Source: JAAXTX01 sp037139695
Lineage (GTDB): Bacteria > Patescibacteriota > Minisyncoccia > Moranbacterales > UBA1568
DNA length: 46,869 nucleotides
Reading direction: 5' to 3'
NCBI GenBank assembly: GCA_037139695.1
Contig: JBAXFX010000002.1
Coordinates: 1 to 46,869, forward strand
Shown here: in pieces, positions 1 through 7,585 of the stretch
How the letters are laid out: each line of letters begins with the position of its first letter
Numbering within the stretch: position 1 is the first letter of the stretch
Notes under the pieces: generated by a model
The model's database searches: none
The model's input: only the letters and a program-made list of their open reading frames with translations
Told to the model about the DNA's origin: nothing
Made by a program: the position numbers and the translations under genes

Positions 1-15
1 AAAACGAGATGTCTT

Positions 16-906
16 TTGTTAGAAAGGAAATTGCACTTCAGAATGGAACTTAAGAGAGTATCCTTGACGGAATCGGCTCGATACGGTATAGTCCGTCTTG
101 TGTTTTTTTACAAACAATCAAATCGTGAGGTACGGATGAGGTATTCAAAACACTGCAGATGCCTCGAAACGGCGCTCGCATCGCGAAGGCCGGAAATCGA
201 CACCTTACTCTCGGGGTTGAAGGGCTCCTATCACAACGGGGCACACGCTGTTTTCAGGATCGAGGCGATCGGAGAGATGACCGCTCATCTTCAGCGGCAT
301 GAACGCCTCGAGAGCGACACGAGACTCCTGCTCGAGACATGCGCGCTCATGCTCGATCTCGGACGCTCCGGTTTTTGCGGGATTCCTCCGTCTGACGACG
401 CCAGGAGTTACGAGGAACGGGCCGAGGATATCGTGGAGATCCTGTTTGACAATCATATCCCAAGAAAGGCTATCTGGACTATCCGGGATATGCTTAAGGC
501 CTATCCGTCCAGATGGAACGACTATGAGAAGGGAACTATCAGTACACGCATGGCGACAAGTAAACCGAAGAGGATCCTAGGCCTTTCGGATGTATTTTCT
601 TTTGCGCGGGGATGGGACTCATTCCTTGAATCGGCGTTCCGTCTCGCGGAGGAATGTCCGCAGGAAGCCACCTTCCGGGTCGATGGGTTCATACGTGACT
701 GTGAAACGGTCCTCGAATCCTTTGTCCGCCGTCATCTCGTACACATGAAGAATGTTTTCGAGGACGACTACTACTTCGGGTTGCTGAGGAGTCATAGATC
801 GATACTGGCATCATTGAAAATGCTTCGCGAGAATGGTCCCGAACGGGAGTCGGTCCAGGAACGGTTGTACCACATCGAATGTGGCGAAACGAAATGCCTT
901 ATCTGA
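16..906 (+). CDS. HD-domain-like protein, 5' end uncertain
   Basis: The reading frame is open to the window edge, so the gene may start upstream. Within the window the first start is a TTG at 16, and an ATG at 136 follows a purine-rich GTGAGG. Residues around 70-115 read like a degenerate HD phosphohydrolase: a YHNGAH motif, then a helix ending MLDLG where HD proteins have LLHDIG, and a later LGLSDVFSFA resembling the helix that closes the HD fold. The central His-Asp pair is replaced (ML-D), so metal-dependent activity is doubtful. The gene lies about 95 bases before another HD-type gene on the same strand, which may mean a related role. The function is unknown; the HD assignment is inference from motif shape. 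Confidence 0.5.
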   Translation: MLERKLHFRMELKRVSLTESARYGIVRLVFFYKQSNREVRMRYSKHCRCLETALASRRPEIDTLLSGLKGSYHNGAHAVFRIEAIGEMTAHLQRHERLESDTRLLLETCALMLDLGRSGFCGIPPSDDARSYEERAEDIVEILFDNHIPRKAIWTIRDMLKAYPSRWNDYEKGTISTRMATSKPKRILGLSDVFSFARGWDSFLESAFRLAEECPQEATFRVDGFIRDCETVLESFVRRHLVHMKNVFEDDYYFGLLRSHRSILASLKMLRENGPERESVQERLYHIECGETKCLI

Positions 907-1002
907 GGGTTTCAGACCACTTGCACATTTCCGGGGGATAGGCTACCATGCCTTTCCCCTGTTTTTTAATATTTTTGCCAACCCAAAAGAGAAGGAGACG
1001 GT

Positions 1003-1686
1003 ATGAGTGGGATTTTGGACGATGTCAGAGCGATAGTATCCAATCCGAAAGAAGACAGGACAACGTTCTTCAACTATGTTGCCGAGTACTGGCCCAGAAG
1101 AAGTAAACAATATAATAAGATCAAAAGGGCCTATGACTACGCGAAGGACGGATTTCGTGACAAGCTCCGGAAGGACAATGTCACGCGATATTTCGAACAT
1201 CCTCGCTCGGCGACACTTGTCCTCATGAGGTGGCTCGGAATCATCGATCCGGACGAGATTGTAGAGATGTTACTCCATGACAACCCCGAAGATCTCGAAG
1301 AATGGACACTCGAGAGAAGCGAGGGCGCGTTCAGCAAGAAGAACGCAAGGGGATTGGAGCGCCTCACGAAACCCTCAGAGGCCGACGGATACTCCGGGCA
1401 AGATGCCAAGCGCATCTATTACCAGTGGTTTGAGACCGCCGGACGAAAGTTTTTCCGCAAAAAAAATTGCGACCGACTGGTCAATATCCTGACAAGCGAC
1501 GTCCTTCCGATCCGCAAACAGATTGAATTAGCGGATGAGACCGAGCGCTATTTCATACCGTACGCCAGAAAATTCGGCATTCTTTATCAGGAACTCCTTG
1601 CGGGAATCAAGGAGATCAGGGATCGGGTTGAATGTCTACGAGCAGAACAGTTGGCGCGGGAAAACGAGACGGTTCCGGAGACTTGA
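1003..1686 (+). CDS. RelA/SpoT-type HD hydrolase (small alarmone hydrolase-like)
   Basis: The protein has 227 residues. Residues about 35-105 match the HD hydrolase half of RelA/SpoT proteins: a YNKIKRAYDYAKDGF start helix, an FEHPRSA segment in the place of the usual YxxHPxxVA, and MLLHDNPED as the HD-x2-ED metal and catalytic motif. No synthetase, TGS or ACT domain is present, so it resembles single-domain alarmone hydrolases that degrade (p)ppGpp or related nucleotides. The C-terminal helices after residue 110 are not recognised. The start is well set by AAGGAG 6 bases before the ATG. A clear intrinsic terminator follows at 1713-1747. The substrate is inferred from family resemblance. Confidence 0.6.
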   Translation: MSGILDDVRAIVSNPKEDRTTFFNYVAEYWPRRSKQYNKIKRAYDYAKDGFRDKLRKDNVTRYFEHPRSATLVLMRWLGIIDPDEIVEMLLHDNPEDLEEWTLERSEGAFSKKNARGLERLTKPSEADGYSGQDAKRIYYQWFETAGRKFFRKKNCDRLVNILTSDVLPIRKQIELADETERYFIPYARKFGILYQELLAGIKEIRDRVECLRAEQLARENETVPET

Positions 1687-1712
1687 TTTATTCTCGGCGA
1701 AATGATACTTTA

Positions 1713-1747
1713 TCCGAGGACTCAAAAGGCCCTCGGATTTCTTTTTC
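1713..1747 (+). terminator. Intrinsic terminator after the HD hydrolase gene
   Basis: A 7-bp perfect stem (TCCGAGG 1713-1719 with CCTCGGA 1731-1737) is followed directly by TTTCTTTTTC. It sits 27 bases after the stop codon and separates the gene from tRNA-Gln. Confidence 0.8.
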
Positions 1748-1776
1748 GGGGACTTTGTCGGTCCATTATGACTCTT

Positions 1777-1848
1777 TGGGGAGTAGCCAAGCGGTAAGGC
1801 AGCGGGTTCTGGTCCCGCCATGCGTAGGTTCGATCCCTACCTCCCCAG
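1777..1848 (+). tRNA. tRNA-Gln (anticodon CTG)
   Basis: A full cloverleaf can be drawn. The acceptor stem is TGGGGAG/CTCCCCA (1777-1783 with 1841-1847) with discriminator G1848. The anticodon stem-loop carries TTCTGGT, giving CTG at the anticodon, and the T-arm has GGTTCGATCC. The leading U-A first pair and G73 are typical of tRNA-Gln. CCA is not fully encoded (GCA follows). The downstream recombinase reading frame on the opposite strand ends inside this gene, which points to use as an integration site. Confidence 0.95.
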
Positions 1849-3312
1849 CATTTGAGTAAAAGTCATTATTTTCGGCGCTTTTGCGATCACTGAATAGGGC
1901 ATCCTGAGGCTTGTATCTGCGATTTCTTTCCCTTCGATTTTCAGGTTCCAAAGCAGTGTTTGGAGCAGTTCGTGCTTGCGTTCCGGGTTCCTTACGAGGA
2001 ACTCTTTTTTTGCTTTGTGAGCGGTCAAAAGAATATCTTTTACCTGTTCCAAAGTTGCAGAGTCCCTTGCAGAGGAATCCAGTCCGATATTTTTGAGGTC
2101 GGCCTTGATTCCCGCTTCCTCTTGGTTGAGCTTTTGCAGTTTTGTCTGGTACGCTTCTTCCGTGATCATGGAAGACAGAAACGCATCGAGCAGTTTTTCC
2201 TGTTTCTGTTTCAAGAGGGAGAGTTGCGAAAGTAGATTGTCCCGGACAGTATTGGTCGTGCTCTTTTCAGAAAGTGAGTTTTCCTTTTTGGCGAGGTAAG
2301 CGATTTCGATCAGTTCCTCGTCAAGTGTGAGCTGGTCAAGGATCGGGGCGATGAGTTCGTCCAATACTTCGACGCGAATGTATTTCTTGTGCTGTTCGCA
2401 GTTCCCGCGCCCGTTGGTACAGAAATAGTAATCTTTGCCCTTCTTCTTCGTGGCGGTCAAAGCGCAACCGCAGACATTGCATTGTAAGAGTCCACGGAAC
2501 CGGAAGAACAGACGTTTCGATCGGGGATTGATGCGTCCGGAAAGGACCGATTGGGCATCGTCAAACATTTTCTTGGAAACGATAGGCTCGTGATTCCCGA
2601 CATAGGATTTCCCGTCACGTACCATGACCCCATGATAGAAGGGATTGATCAAAATCTTGTGAATCTTACTTCTCCACATTTTTGAGCCTGAGTCGCTTCG
2701 GTATCCCTCGCCGTAGAGGATATCCGCGATCTCCTTGGTGTTCTTGCCTTCCTGTGTGTAAAGCTCGTATACCCGGACGATGAACGGACGCAATCGCTCA
2801 TTGACGAAAATCCAGTGTGTCGCCTTGTCGTTGAGATAGCCAAGGGGCGCGAAGCTCGGCCATTCGCCCCGTTCCAGTTTCGCCCGCAAGCCACGCCGGA
2901 CATTGACGCTGAGATCGTCGACGTACTTCTTGGCCATCCCGAAATCAAGACTCATGAAAAACTTGTCGTCCGAGATATTGCGGATGACCTTTTCCCACGT
3001 TCGGATTTCCTTGATGATTTTACGATCCATGAACCAAGAAAGTTTCCCGCCGTCCATGGCATTCCGGGCCAGTCGGTCCAATTTCCAAGTGATAACCCCG
3101 TATTCGGTGCCAGAGGTCTCCATAAAGGCCATCATTTCATCAAAAACGGGCCTTCCGGGGGCTTTAGCGGACATACTCTCTACAAAGACCCTTTCGACCG
3201 TCAAGCCATCCCTGCGGGCCAATTCTTGCATTTCGGACACCTGAGAATCGATAGACAAGACCTGTCTATCCTCGCTTTCCGATGATTTCCGGGCGTAGAT
3301 GATGTACTTCAT
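1837..3312 (-). CDS. Large serine recombinase (resolvase/integrase family)
   Basis: The protein has 491 residues and a standard large-serine-recombinase layout. The N-terminal resolvase domain has the start YIIYARKSSESEDRQ, in which Ser10 or Ser11 would be the nucleophile, and WKLDRLARN near residue 75. A recombinase domain follows, with LGYLNDKATHWIFVNE at about 155-175. A zinc-ribbon with CNVCGCALTATKK and CTNGRGNC spans about 275-305, and a coiled-coil follows (about 345-410). The last codons and the TAG stop lie inside the 3' half of tRNA-Gln, so the C-terminus MLGR is encoded by the acceptor arm read backwards. This is what an element inserted at the tRNA 3' end would look like. It probably mobilises part of the 1.84-9.2 kb island. 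The right-hand attachment site was not found. Confidence 0.92.
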   Translation of the reverse strand: MKYIIYARKSSESEDRQVLSIDSQVSEMQELARRDGLTVERVFVESMSAKAPGRPVFDEMMAFMETSGTEYGVITWKLDRLARNAMDGGKLSWFMDRKIIKEIRTWEKVIRNISDDKFFMSLDFGMAKKYVDDLSVNVRRGLRAKLERGEWPSFAPLGYLNDKATHWIFVNERLRPFIVRVYELYTQEGKNTKEIADILYGEGYRSDSGSKMWRSKIHKILINPFYHGVMVRDGKSYVGNHEPIVSKKMFDDAQSVLSGRINPRSKRLFFRFRGLLQCNVCGCALTATKKKGKDYYFCTNGRGNCEQHKKYIRVEVLDELIAPILDQLTLDEELIEIAYLAKKENSLSEKSTTNTVRDNLLSQLSLLKQKQEKLLDAFLSSMITEEAYQTKLQKLNQEEAGIKADLKNIGLDSSARDSATLEQVKDILLTAHKAKKEFLVRNPERKHELLQTLLWNLKIEGKEIADTSLRMPYSVIAKAPKIMTFTQMLGR

Positions 3313-3530
3313 AACGTATCGCTAACATATCCGGGAAGGACGAATAAATCAAGGACGCTCTTGGCAAGGAGGGGTTGCTATGACAAAAGTATTTCCATTG
3401 CTTCGCTTCACCGCACAACATAAATCTCTCTTTGTAAATAGTCAATTATGGCTATTTTAAGCAATAATATCATTTTGCGTCACAAAACGTGCTGATGTGT
3501 GCATATAGGCAAGACAGTGCATGTGCCGAT

Positions 3531-3618
3531 ACCACGACCCCCGCCTTGAGCGTCAAGGGTACGCCTGCGGGCAACCCGCAGGCCTCGGACTCCCTTGACC
3601 CTCGGCTTGGTCCGTGGT
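3531..3618. repeat. Nested inverted repeat (about 88 nt hairpin)
   Basis: Three nested stems share one axis. The core is GCCTGCGGG/CCCGCAGGC (3563-3571 with 3575-3583, 3-nt loop), then GTCAAGGG/CCCTTGAC (3552-3559 with 3592-3599), then ACCACG/CGTGGT (3531-3536 with 3613-3618). It is GC-rich inside AT-rich DNA and has no T-run, so it does not look like a simple terminator. It lies between the recombinase and the small protein, in a stretch (3313-3656) where I see no gene. Confidence 0.7.
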
Positions 3619-3656
3619 CAAACACCTGTATGGGCTAAAGCCCATCTTTTACTTCG

Positions 3657-3839
3657 TCACTTGTAACCGGAGGCAGGGAAGTCGGGTGGAGACAGGGGAA
3701 GGTCGGCGAAGAAATCGTAGAATTTCGCCAAGCTATCCAAGTACAGGTCGGCATCATCATCGGAGATCGTCAAATCAAAGCATTTTTGAAAATGCCCGAT
3801 GATCCGTTGTCTCAATTCTTGGCTGAACTTGTACGGCAT
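3657..3839 (-). CDS. Small helical protein next to the recombinase
   Basis: The protein has 60 residues starting at the ATG of MPYKFSQELR. The frame is open 22 codons further upstream, but that part is phenylalanine-rich and overlaps an inverted repeat (CTCAGA/TCTGAG), so I prefer the internal ATG, preceded by GAGAG. The body (KFSQELRQRIIGHFQKCF, then DADLYLDSLAKFYDFF) predicts two or three amphipathic helices. Short proteins of this type occur near recombinases in Patescibacteria, as far as I know the group. The role is unknown, perhaps DNA-binding or an accessory of the element. Confidence 0.55.
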   Translation of the reverse strand: MPYKFSQELRQRIIGHFQKCFDLTISDDDADLYLDSLAKFYDFFADLPLSPPDFPASGYK

Positions 3840-4091
3840 GCTCTCAGAAAACTGCTCTGAGAAACAAAAAAAACCAACCCTTGGAAAAAGCTGGTTATTC
3901 GACACAGTATTGATTGAAAGATCAATCTAGGCCAAACAAGTCTTTTCCCTGAAACAGGTATTCCCTGATTAAAGGTTTGTTTGCCCTAAATTGAGATCGG
4001 AAGTATAAAAATGCGCCGTTGATCAATCGGCTGGGCGATATATCGGAAGGGTGATTTTCAAGTTTCCGTTGGTACGATAGGCCCCATATTC

Positions 4092-4625
4092 CTATTTGTC
4101 AAGACTCAGCCTTATCCGATCATTCAGATCCTGTCGATCATATGACGGCATAACCGGAACGTGAAGCAGCGGAAGGCCGGCGCTTGAAAATGCATTATTG
4201 AGAAAAGAATCTCGGATCATCCTTTTTGTTTCACGATGTGATGAATCATCTAATTCGATTGCAATCATCGGTTTCATACTTTCTTTTTCGCAAAGCAGAA
4301 AATCTATGTGTTTTGATTGTATCTTGTTGAATGATGATGCAAATTGACTTTTACTCAGTCCGCTAGGTACAGTGAGGATCTCTAAGAGGCTCACTTGAGA
4401 AAATATCAAATAGTCGTTTCCGACAACTTCCTGCAAAATAGAGAAAAACTTCTTTTCTGCCTGAGTTAAGAGAGAATCTTTTTTAAGATACCGAATGTCA
4501 TCGTGAGGTTTCTTTTCTTTTAAGAAAACAATCGATATTTTCAATACGATTACGATTATTGAAAAAATCAGGAGCAGGAGAAACGATTGTGAGAAAATCA
4601 TAGGAATATACAAAAAAGGTCCCAC
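4092..4625 (-). CDS. Membrane-anchored DUF2726 protein (PD-(D/E)XK-like fold)
   Basis: The protein has 177 residues. One hydrophobic helix spans about 8-34, then LLTQAEKKFFSILQEVV and IFSQVSLLEIL lead into a DUF2726-type domain. The typical core is visible: HIDFLLCEKES, then IAIELDDSSH at about 123-132, and the closing AGLPLLHVP. D-x(n)-E-L-D with the following His is the nuclease-like signature of this family, which is related to very-short-patch/PD-(D/E)XK folds. No biochemical role is established for most members. It is divergent from the HEPN-like gene at 4809, with a strong hairpin between them. A defence or DNA-processing role is possible but is inference. Confidence 0.75.
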   Translation of the reverse strand: MGPFLYIPMIFSQSFLLLLIFSIIVIVLKISIVFLKEKKPHDDIRYLKKDSLLTQAEKKFFSILQEVVGNDYLIFSQVSLLEILTVPSGLSKSQFASSFNKIQSKHIDFLLCEKESMKPMIAIELDDSSHRETKRMIRDSFLNNAFSSAGLPLLHVPVMPSYDRQDLNDRIRLSLDK

Positions 4626-4672
4626 GACGGTGACAACCCTTTCGGGCCATCCAATAGCCTTTCGACTATCGA

Positions 4673-4717
4673 CCTAAGCAATAAGTACCGGTCGTGAGAC
4701 CGTTTTTATTGCTTAGG
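4673..4717. repeat. Long hairpin between divergent DUF2726 and HEPN-like genes
   Basis: A perfect 12-bp arm pair, CCTAAGCAATAA (4673-4684) and TTATTGCTTAGG (4706-4717), encloses an inner stem CGGTC-GTGA-GACCG followed by TTTTT. On the plus strand the inner part resembles an intrinsic terminator; the outer arms make a 45-nt stem-loop. Flanking bases carry a loose direct repeat (GGCCATCCAATAGC near 4645 and GGCCATGCCATAGC near 4724). Confidence 0.7.
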
Positions 4718-4808
4718 GTTTCAGGCCATGCCATAGCAGAAGCTACGGTTTAGGCCTATAATTCAGTTGTTGTTTGTATTTTGCTCTAATTTCGCTAAAA
4801 AATCAAAT

Positions 4809-5585
4809 ATGGAAGATATCAATTTGAATGATTTACTAGAGCCACTCTTCAAAGAGGCTAAAGATGTTGATGAGTTCGAATTTTGTTGTTGCATTTTACG
4901 CATGAGGGGAAGTGAAGGGCCAGGATGGGACCCTTTACAAGAAAGTGCTAAATTTATAAGTCAGATAGCTAGTCTAATTGATGCTCCTATAGACAACGAA
5001 TTAAAAATTAGATTGTCGTTGCTATTGTATTGTCATGCAACTGAAATTGACGACGTGTATTTAACAATTGCAAATCTGTTTAGAATAATCAAGGGCGATA
5101 GGTATGGTAGCGCAATTTTTAAGAAGAAAGATGAGGAAGGAAAAAAAATTAAATACCCGAGTCAAAAAATATCTGAGATAAAAAAATTAGCTCAGGACTC
5201 TAAATACGAAAATATTCCGGAAGTAATGGAATATTTTCTTGAAAAAGAAATCAGGAATGCATTCTATCACTCAGATTACATTTTATATGAAGATGCTTTC
5301 AATATTCGAAATGGAGCGGGCGTTTTGATGAATGGAATTATCGATCCATCAGTTCCATTAGCGTGGTTCATGCCAAAAGTCAGGCTCGGAGTTGAATTTT
5401 CTATTGAGGTAATCAATTTGATACAAAAAAGTATCCATTCATATCGTAAAGAAAAAGTCGTCAATGCAAGGATTTTACAAAACGAGGAAATTGATCCAGT
5501 TCTTTCAACTGTAAATCCAAAATTTGGATTGAGCGGATTTCGATCATTGACGGAAGAGGAAAAGGCATCCATGAAGAAAAAATAG
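4809..5585 (+). CDS. Unknown protein with a HEPN-like RN-x3-H motif
   Basis: I take the ATG at 4809 (258 residues). The frame is open from a TTG at 4767, but the extra residues are not convincing. The protein is mostly helical and lysine/glutamate rich. Near residue 160 it has EIRNAFYHSDY, which fits the R-x4-6-H catalytic motif of HEPN domains, found in toxins, RNases and abortive-infection proteins. No second domain is recognised. A possible -10 TATAAT lies at 4757-4762. The gene is AT-rich like its island neighbours. A defence or toxin-type RNase role is inference from one motif and context; the fold should be checked by structure prediction. Confidence 0.6.
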   Translation: MEDINLNDLLEPLFKEAKDVDEFEFCCCILRMRGSEGPGWDPLQESAKFISQIASLIDAPIDNELKIRLSLLLYCHATEIDDVYLTIANLFRIIKGDRYGSAIFKKKDEEGKKIKYPSQKISEIKKLAQDSKYENIPEVMEYFLEKEIRNAFYHSDYILYEDAFNIRNGAGVLMNGIIDPSVPLAWFMPKVRLGVEFSIEVINLIQKSIHSYRKEKVVNARILQNEEIDPVLSTVNPKFGLSGFRSLTEEEKASMKKK

Positions 5586-5648
5586 CACTCCTTTTGTCAG
5601 CAAATTTATTTGTTATGGTTATTAGAAAAATGGCTTATCTCTGAGAAA

Positions 5649-5699
5649 TATACTGTCCAACTTCATCCCACAGACACAGCTACGTCGTTCGTGAATGCC
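5649..5699. repeat. Imperfect direct repeat, copy A
   Basis: The stretch reading CTGTCC-ACTTC-TCCCACA-ACACAGC-ACGTCGTTCG has a second copy at 7663-7713 at roughly 80% identity. Both copies are intergenic, downstream of an island gene. The gap 5586-5835 otherwise holds only this repeat and the hairpin at 5745-5770. Confidence 0.65.
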
Positions 5700-5744
5700 G
5701 TGAGTATATATCATACATATCAGTTTGCTCTGTTGGCATAAGAA

Positions 5745-5780
5745 AACAGCCCTTCATAATGAGGGCTGTTTATTACTTTA
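5745..5780. terminator. Hairpin terminator, probably bidirectional
   Basis: AACAGCCCT (5745-5753) pairs with AGGGCTGTT (5762-5770) across an 8-nt loop. It is followed by TATTACTTTAATT on the plus strand and by TTCTTATG on the minus strand, so it could end the frameshifted Nudix gene on the minus strand. Confidence 0.65.
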
Positions 5781-5835
5781 ATTGTTATTGTGTTAATCGT
5801 TTGGGCTAGATTTACATGTATCTTTATGAATTGAG

Positions 5836-6320
5836 CTAACCTTTCTCTGTCGCGAGATCCATCAATACGGCGTGAATATCCTCTCCGAAGTCTGCTATAT
5901 TTTTTGGCTGTATTTGCGTAAAAGGAATCCAGCGTGGTTTCCCTGATTCGAGATCATCAACATTTTCATCTGAAACAAGATTCGTAGATTCCGGCCGACA
6001 AAGATAGAAAAAAAGGAATGCATGATACGCCTCATCAAGTGGCTGATAATAGAAGAAATTCTCACGAAAAAAGAGAAATCGTTCTACAGAAACTTTTAAT
6101 CCTGTTTCTTCTTCGATCTCCCTTCGGAGACCATCCTCGATACGCTCTCCGATTTCTATGCCACCACCAGGAAGCCATAATTTCCCATTCCCTTTGTTTC
6201 GGAGAAAAACCACTTTACCATCAGCAACAATCAGACCATAAACGCTTGGACGAAAAAAAACTTCTCTCGGGGGAGAGTCACTATCTGATCAAAATTATTT
6301 CGGCAAGTGATCGTAGTCAT
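5836..6320 (-). pseudogene. Nudix hydrolase interrupted by a frameshift at a T8 tract
   Basis: The downstream part contains a complete Nudix box, GGIEIGERIEDGLRREIEEE followed by TGL, so the active-site residues are all present. That frame lacks a good start: it runs upstream through PSVYGLIVADGKVVFLRNK, a typical Nudix N-terminal strand, to a stop at about 6291 without any ATG, GTG or TTG before GTG 6213. In another frame an ATG at 6320 opens MTTITCRNNFDQIVTLPREK, which is exactly the missing N-terminus. The two join if one T is added (or two removed) at a run of eight T (6253-6260, A8 on the plus strand). Options are a sequencing indel, a decayed gene, or transcriptional slippage or frameshifting that is used. 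The substrate is unknown. Confidence 0.8.
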
Positions 6321-6382
6321 AATTCAAAAAATTACTTAATAGCAATATTATAATACTAGCTTATACGAGCCATTAAAACAAG

Positions 6383-6414
6383 AAGTGCCGCCATTGATTT
6401 AAATGACAGCACTT
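6383..6414 (-). terminator. Hairpin after the radical SAM remnant
   Basis: AAGTGC (6383-6388) pairs with GCACTT (6409-6414), with further pairing inside (CATT/AATG). On the minus strand it is followed by CTTGTTTTAAT, which would suit a weak terminator for the gene ending at 6431. Confidence 0.45.
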
Positions 6415-6430
6415 AATAAAGTTGAGCGAT

Positions 6431-7020
6431 CTAACAACAGCTTTCTGTTCTGACAAAACATAATTGATCATCCGGGCCACCTGTAGAAGATATTGACCCA
6501 GATATGCAACCACCGTAACATCTTTTCATGTAGTGGTCGCATTTTTTACATTTCACATGTTCTAATTTTTGAAATCCTCGAAGAACAGTAGAGTTTCTCC
6601 AGAGAGTCTCAAAGCCCTGCTCGAATACATTGCCACAAAAATACGTATCTCCAGAAAATCACAAGGAAAGAAATCTCCGCTAAAAGCGATGAATCCATTC
6701 TTTCGTGCCGGACAGGGAGAATTAAAATCCATAGAGTGATGATAAGTCGCTTTCTCCCCGAGGACATCGAAGTATGTCAGCAGAGTGATGCTAGGATGAG
6801 CCATCCGAAGATTCCCTATCTCCTGAACAACTTGATGCATGATAGCACTGTCTATAGCATTCTCTTGATTGAAATCGGCATGTTTTCCCACGGGTCTAAA
6901 TGGAAGATAACTCACATCAGAACCAAATCTATCCGCTAATTCGGCAACATGACCAATCACGCTCGCAGTCTGTTTGGAGACAACCGTATTTATCCGTCGT
7001 TTTATCTCAGTCTGACCTAA
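6431..7020 (-). pseudogene. Radical SAM/SPASM protein remnant (truncated and frameshifted)
   Basis: The minus strand encodes the second half of a radical SAM maturase-like protein. The segment from about 7020 to 6650 reads NTVVSKQTASVIGHVAELAD and on to FFPCDFLEIR. A frame change near 6650 then leads to YFCGNVFEQGFETLW and the SPASM cysteines CKKCDHYMKRCYGGC, then GGPDDQLC, ending at TAG 6431. The N-terminal CxxxCxxC cluster and half of the barrel are missing. The 5' break coincides with a copy of the foldback-element arm at 7023-7107, so an insertion probably removed the front of the gene. The gene is clearly non-functional as written. Peptide modification is the usual role of the family. 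Confidence 0.75.
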
Positions 7021-7022
7021 TC

Positions 7023-7107
7023 TTTCGGCACTGGTACCCGATTAGGTTGGTGAAAGTGCTTCTTTTAGGCTAGGATAAAGTCAGAATTGACGTTTTATTT
7101 TCAAATT
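7023..7107. repeat. Diverged copy of the foldback-element arm
   Basis: TTTCGGCACTGGTACCCGAT and the following bases match 8834-8918 with scattered mismatches over about 85 bp, including the TAGGATAAAGTCAGAAT-type segment and the GTTTTAT block. It sits exactly where the radical SAM gene is broken and ends just before the promoter at 7109. Confidence 0.7.
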
Positions 7108-7108
7108 A

Positions 7109-7137
7109 TTGACATATTGTCAACATTCAGATATTAT
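7109..7137 (+). promoter_or_regulatory. Sigma-70-type promoter with overlapping palindrome
   Basis: TTGACA (7109-7114), a 17-bp spacer and TATTAT (7132-7137) form a near-consensus promoter for the membrane protein at 7190. The -35 is part of a perfect dyad, TTGACA-TAT-TGTCAA (7109-7123), which could be a repressor operator. Confidence 0.8.
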
Positions 7138-7189
7138 TCTCTGTTAGCTTTGTAAGTTTAATATATCAACACTAAAACAGGAGGGAGAC

Positions 7190-7567
7190 GTGAAAAAATC
7201 AAGTGTCGTAAAAAGGGTATGGGATCAGATTATTGAATGGTATGAATCGCACGCCGAAGGTCTGTACCTGATTATAATGATTCTCGTCATCTTTGCAGCT
7301 ATCATGGTGACAGTGTCTGGGGTGTGGTATCCGTTGCAAACACTCATTATCTGGACGGTAATCCTCATAGTCTTAATGCTACTTCTCTTACCTCTGATGG
7401 GTATGATGGAAATTGGGTGCGTATATGGAATATTAGTTAACCTCATTGCCGGAGTATTGCTGGTAATCGGATGGGTCTGGTTTCTTGTATCAGGTGGTCA
7501 TGACGGATTCGGGGCGAGCCTGTGGTCACACATAGTGCAATTTCTTCTCGGCTCCCCAAGAAAGTAA
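7190..7567 (+). CDS. Small multi-spanning membrane protein, unknown
   Basis: The protein has 125 residues. The start is a GTG behind a strong AGGAGGGAG (7181-7189 region). After a basic N-terminus and an amphipathic segment (VWDQIIEWYESH) there are about four hydrophobic stretches, at roughly 25-45, 48-70, 76-95 and a shorter one near the end. No family is recognised. It is a monocistronic unit: a consensus promoter with an operator-like dyad in front and a strong terminator behind (7586-7623). The tidy expression signals suggest a functional, regulated gene inside an otherwise decaying island. Small membrane proteins in such settings can be immunity, toxin or stress proteins, but nothing here decides it. 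Confidence 0.8.
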   Translation: MKKSSVVKRVWDQIIEWYESHAEGLYLIIMILVIFAAIMVTVSGVWYPLQTLIIWTVILIVLMLLLLPLMGMMEIGCVYGILVNLIAGVLLVIGWVWFLVSGGHDGFGASLWSHIVQFLLGSPRK

Positions 7568-7585
7568 CCTGATGATTGTCATAAT

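Noticed and set aside
4767..4808. TTG start for the HEPN-like protein
   Set aside because: It would be leaderless from TATAAT 4757-4762, but the added residues are not protein-like and the ATG at 4809 fits better.
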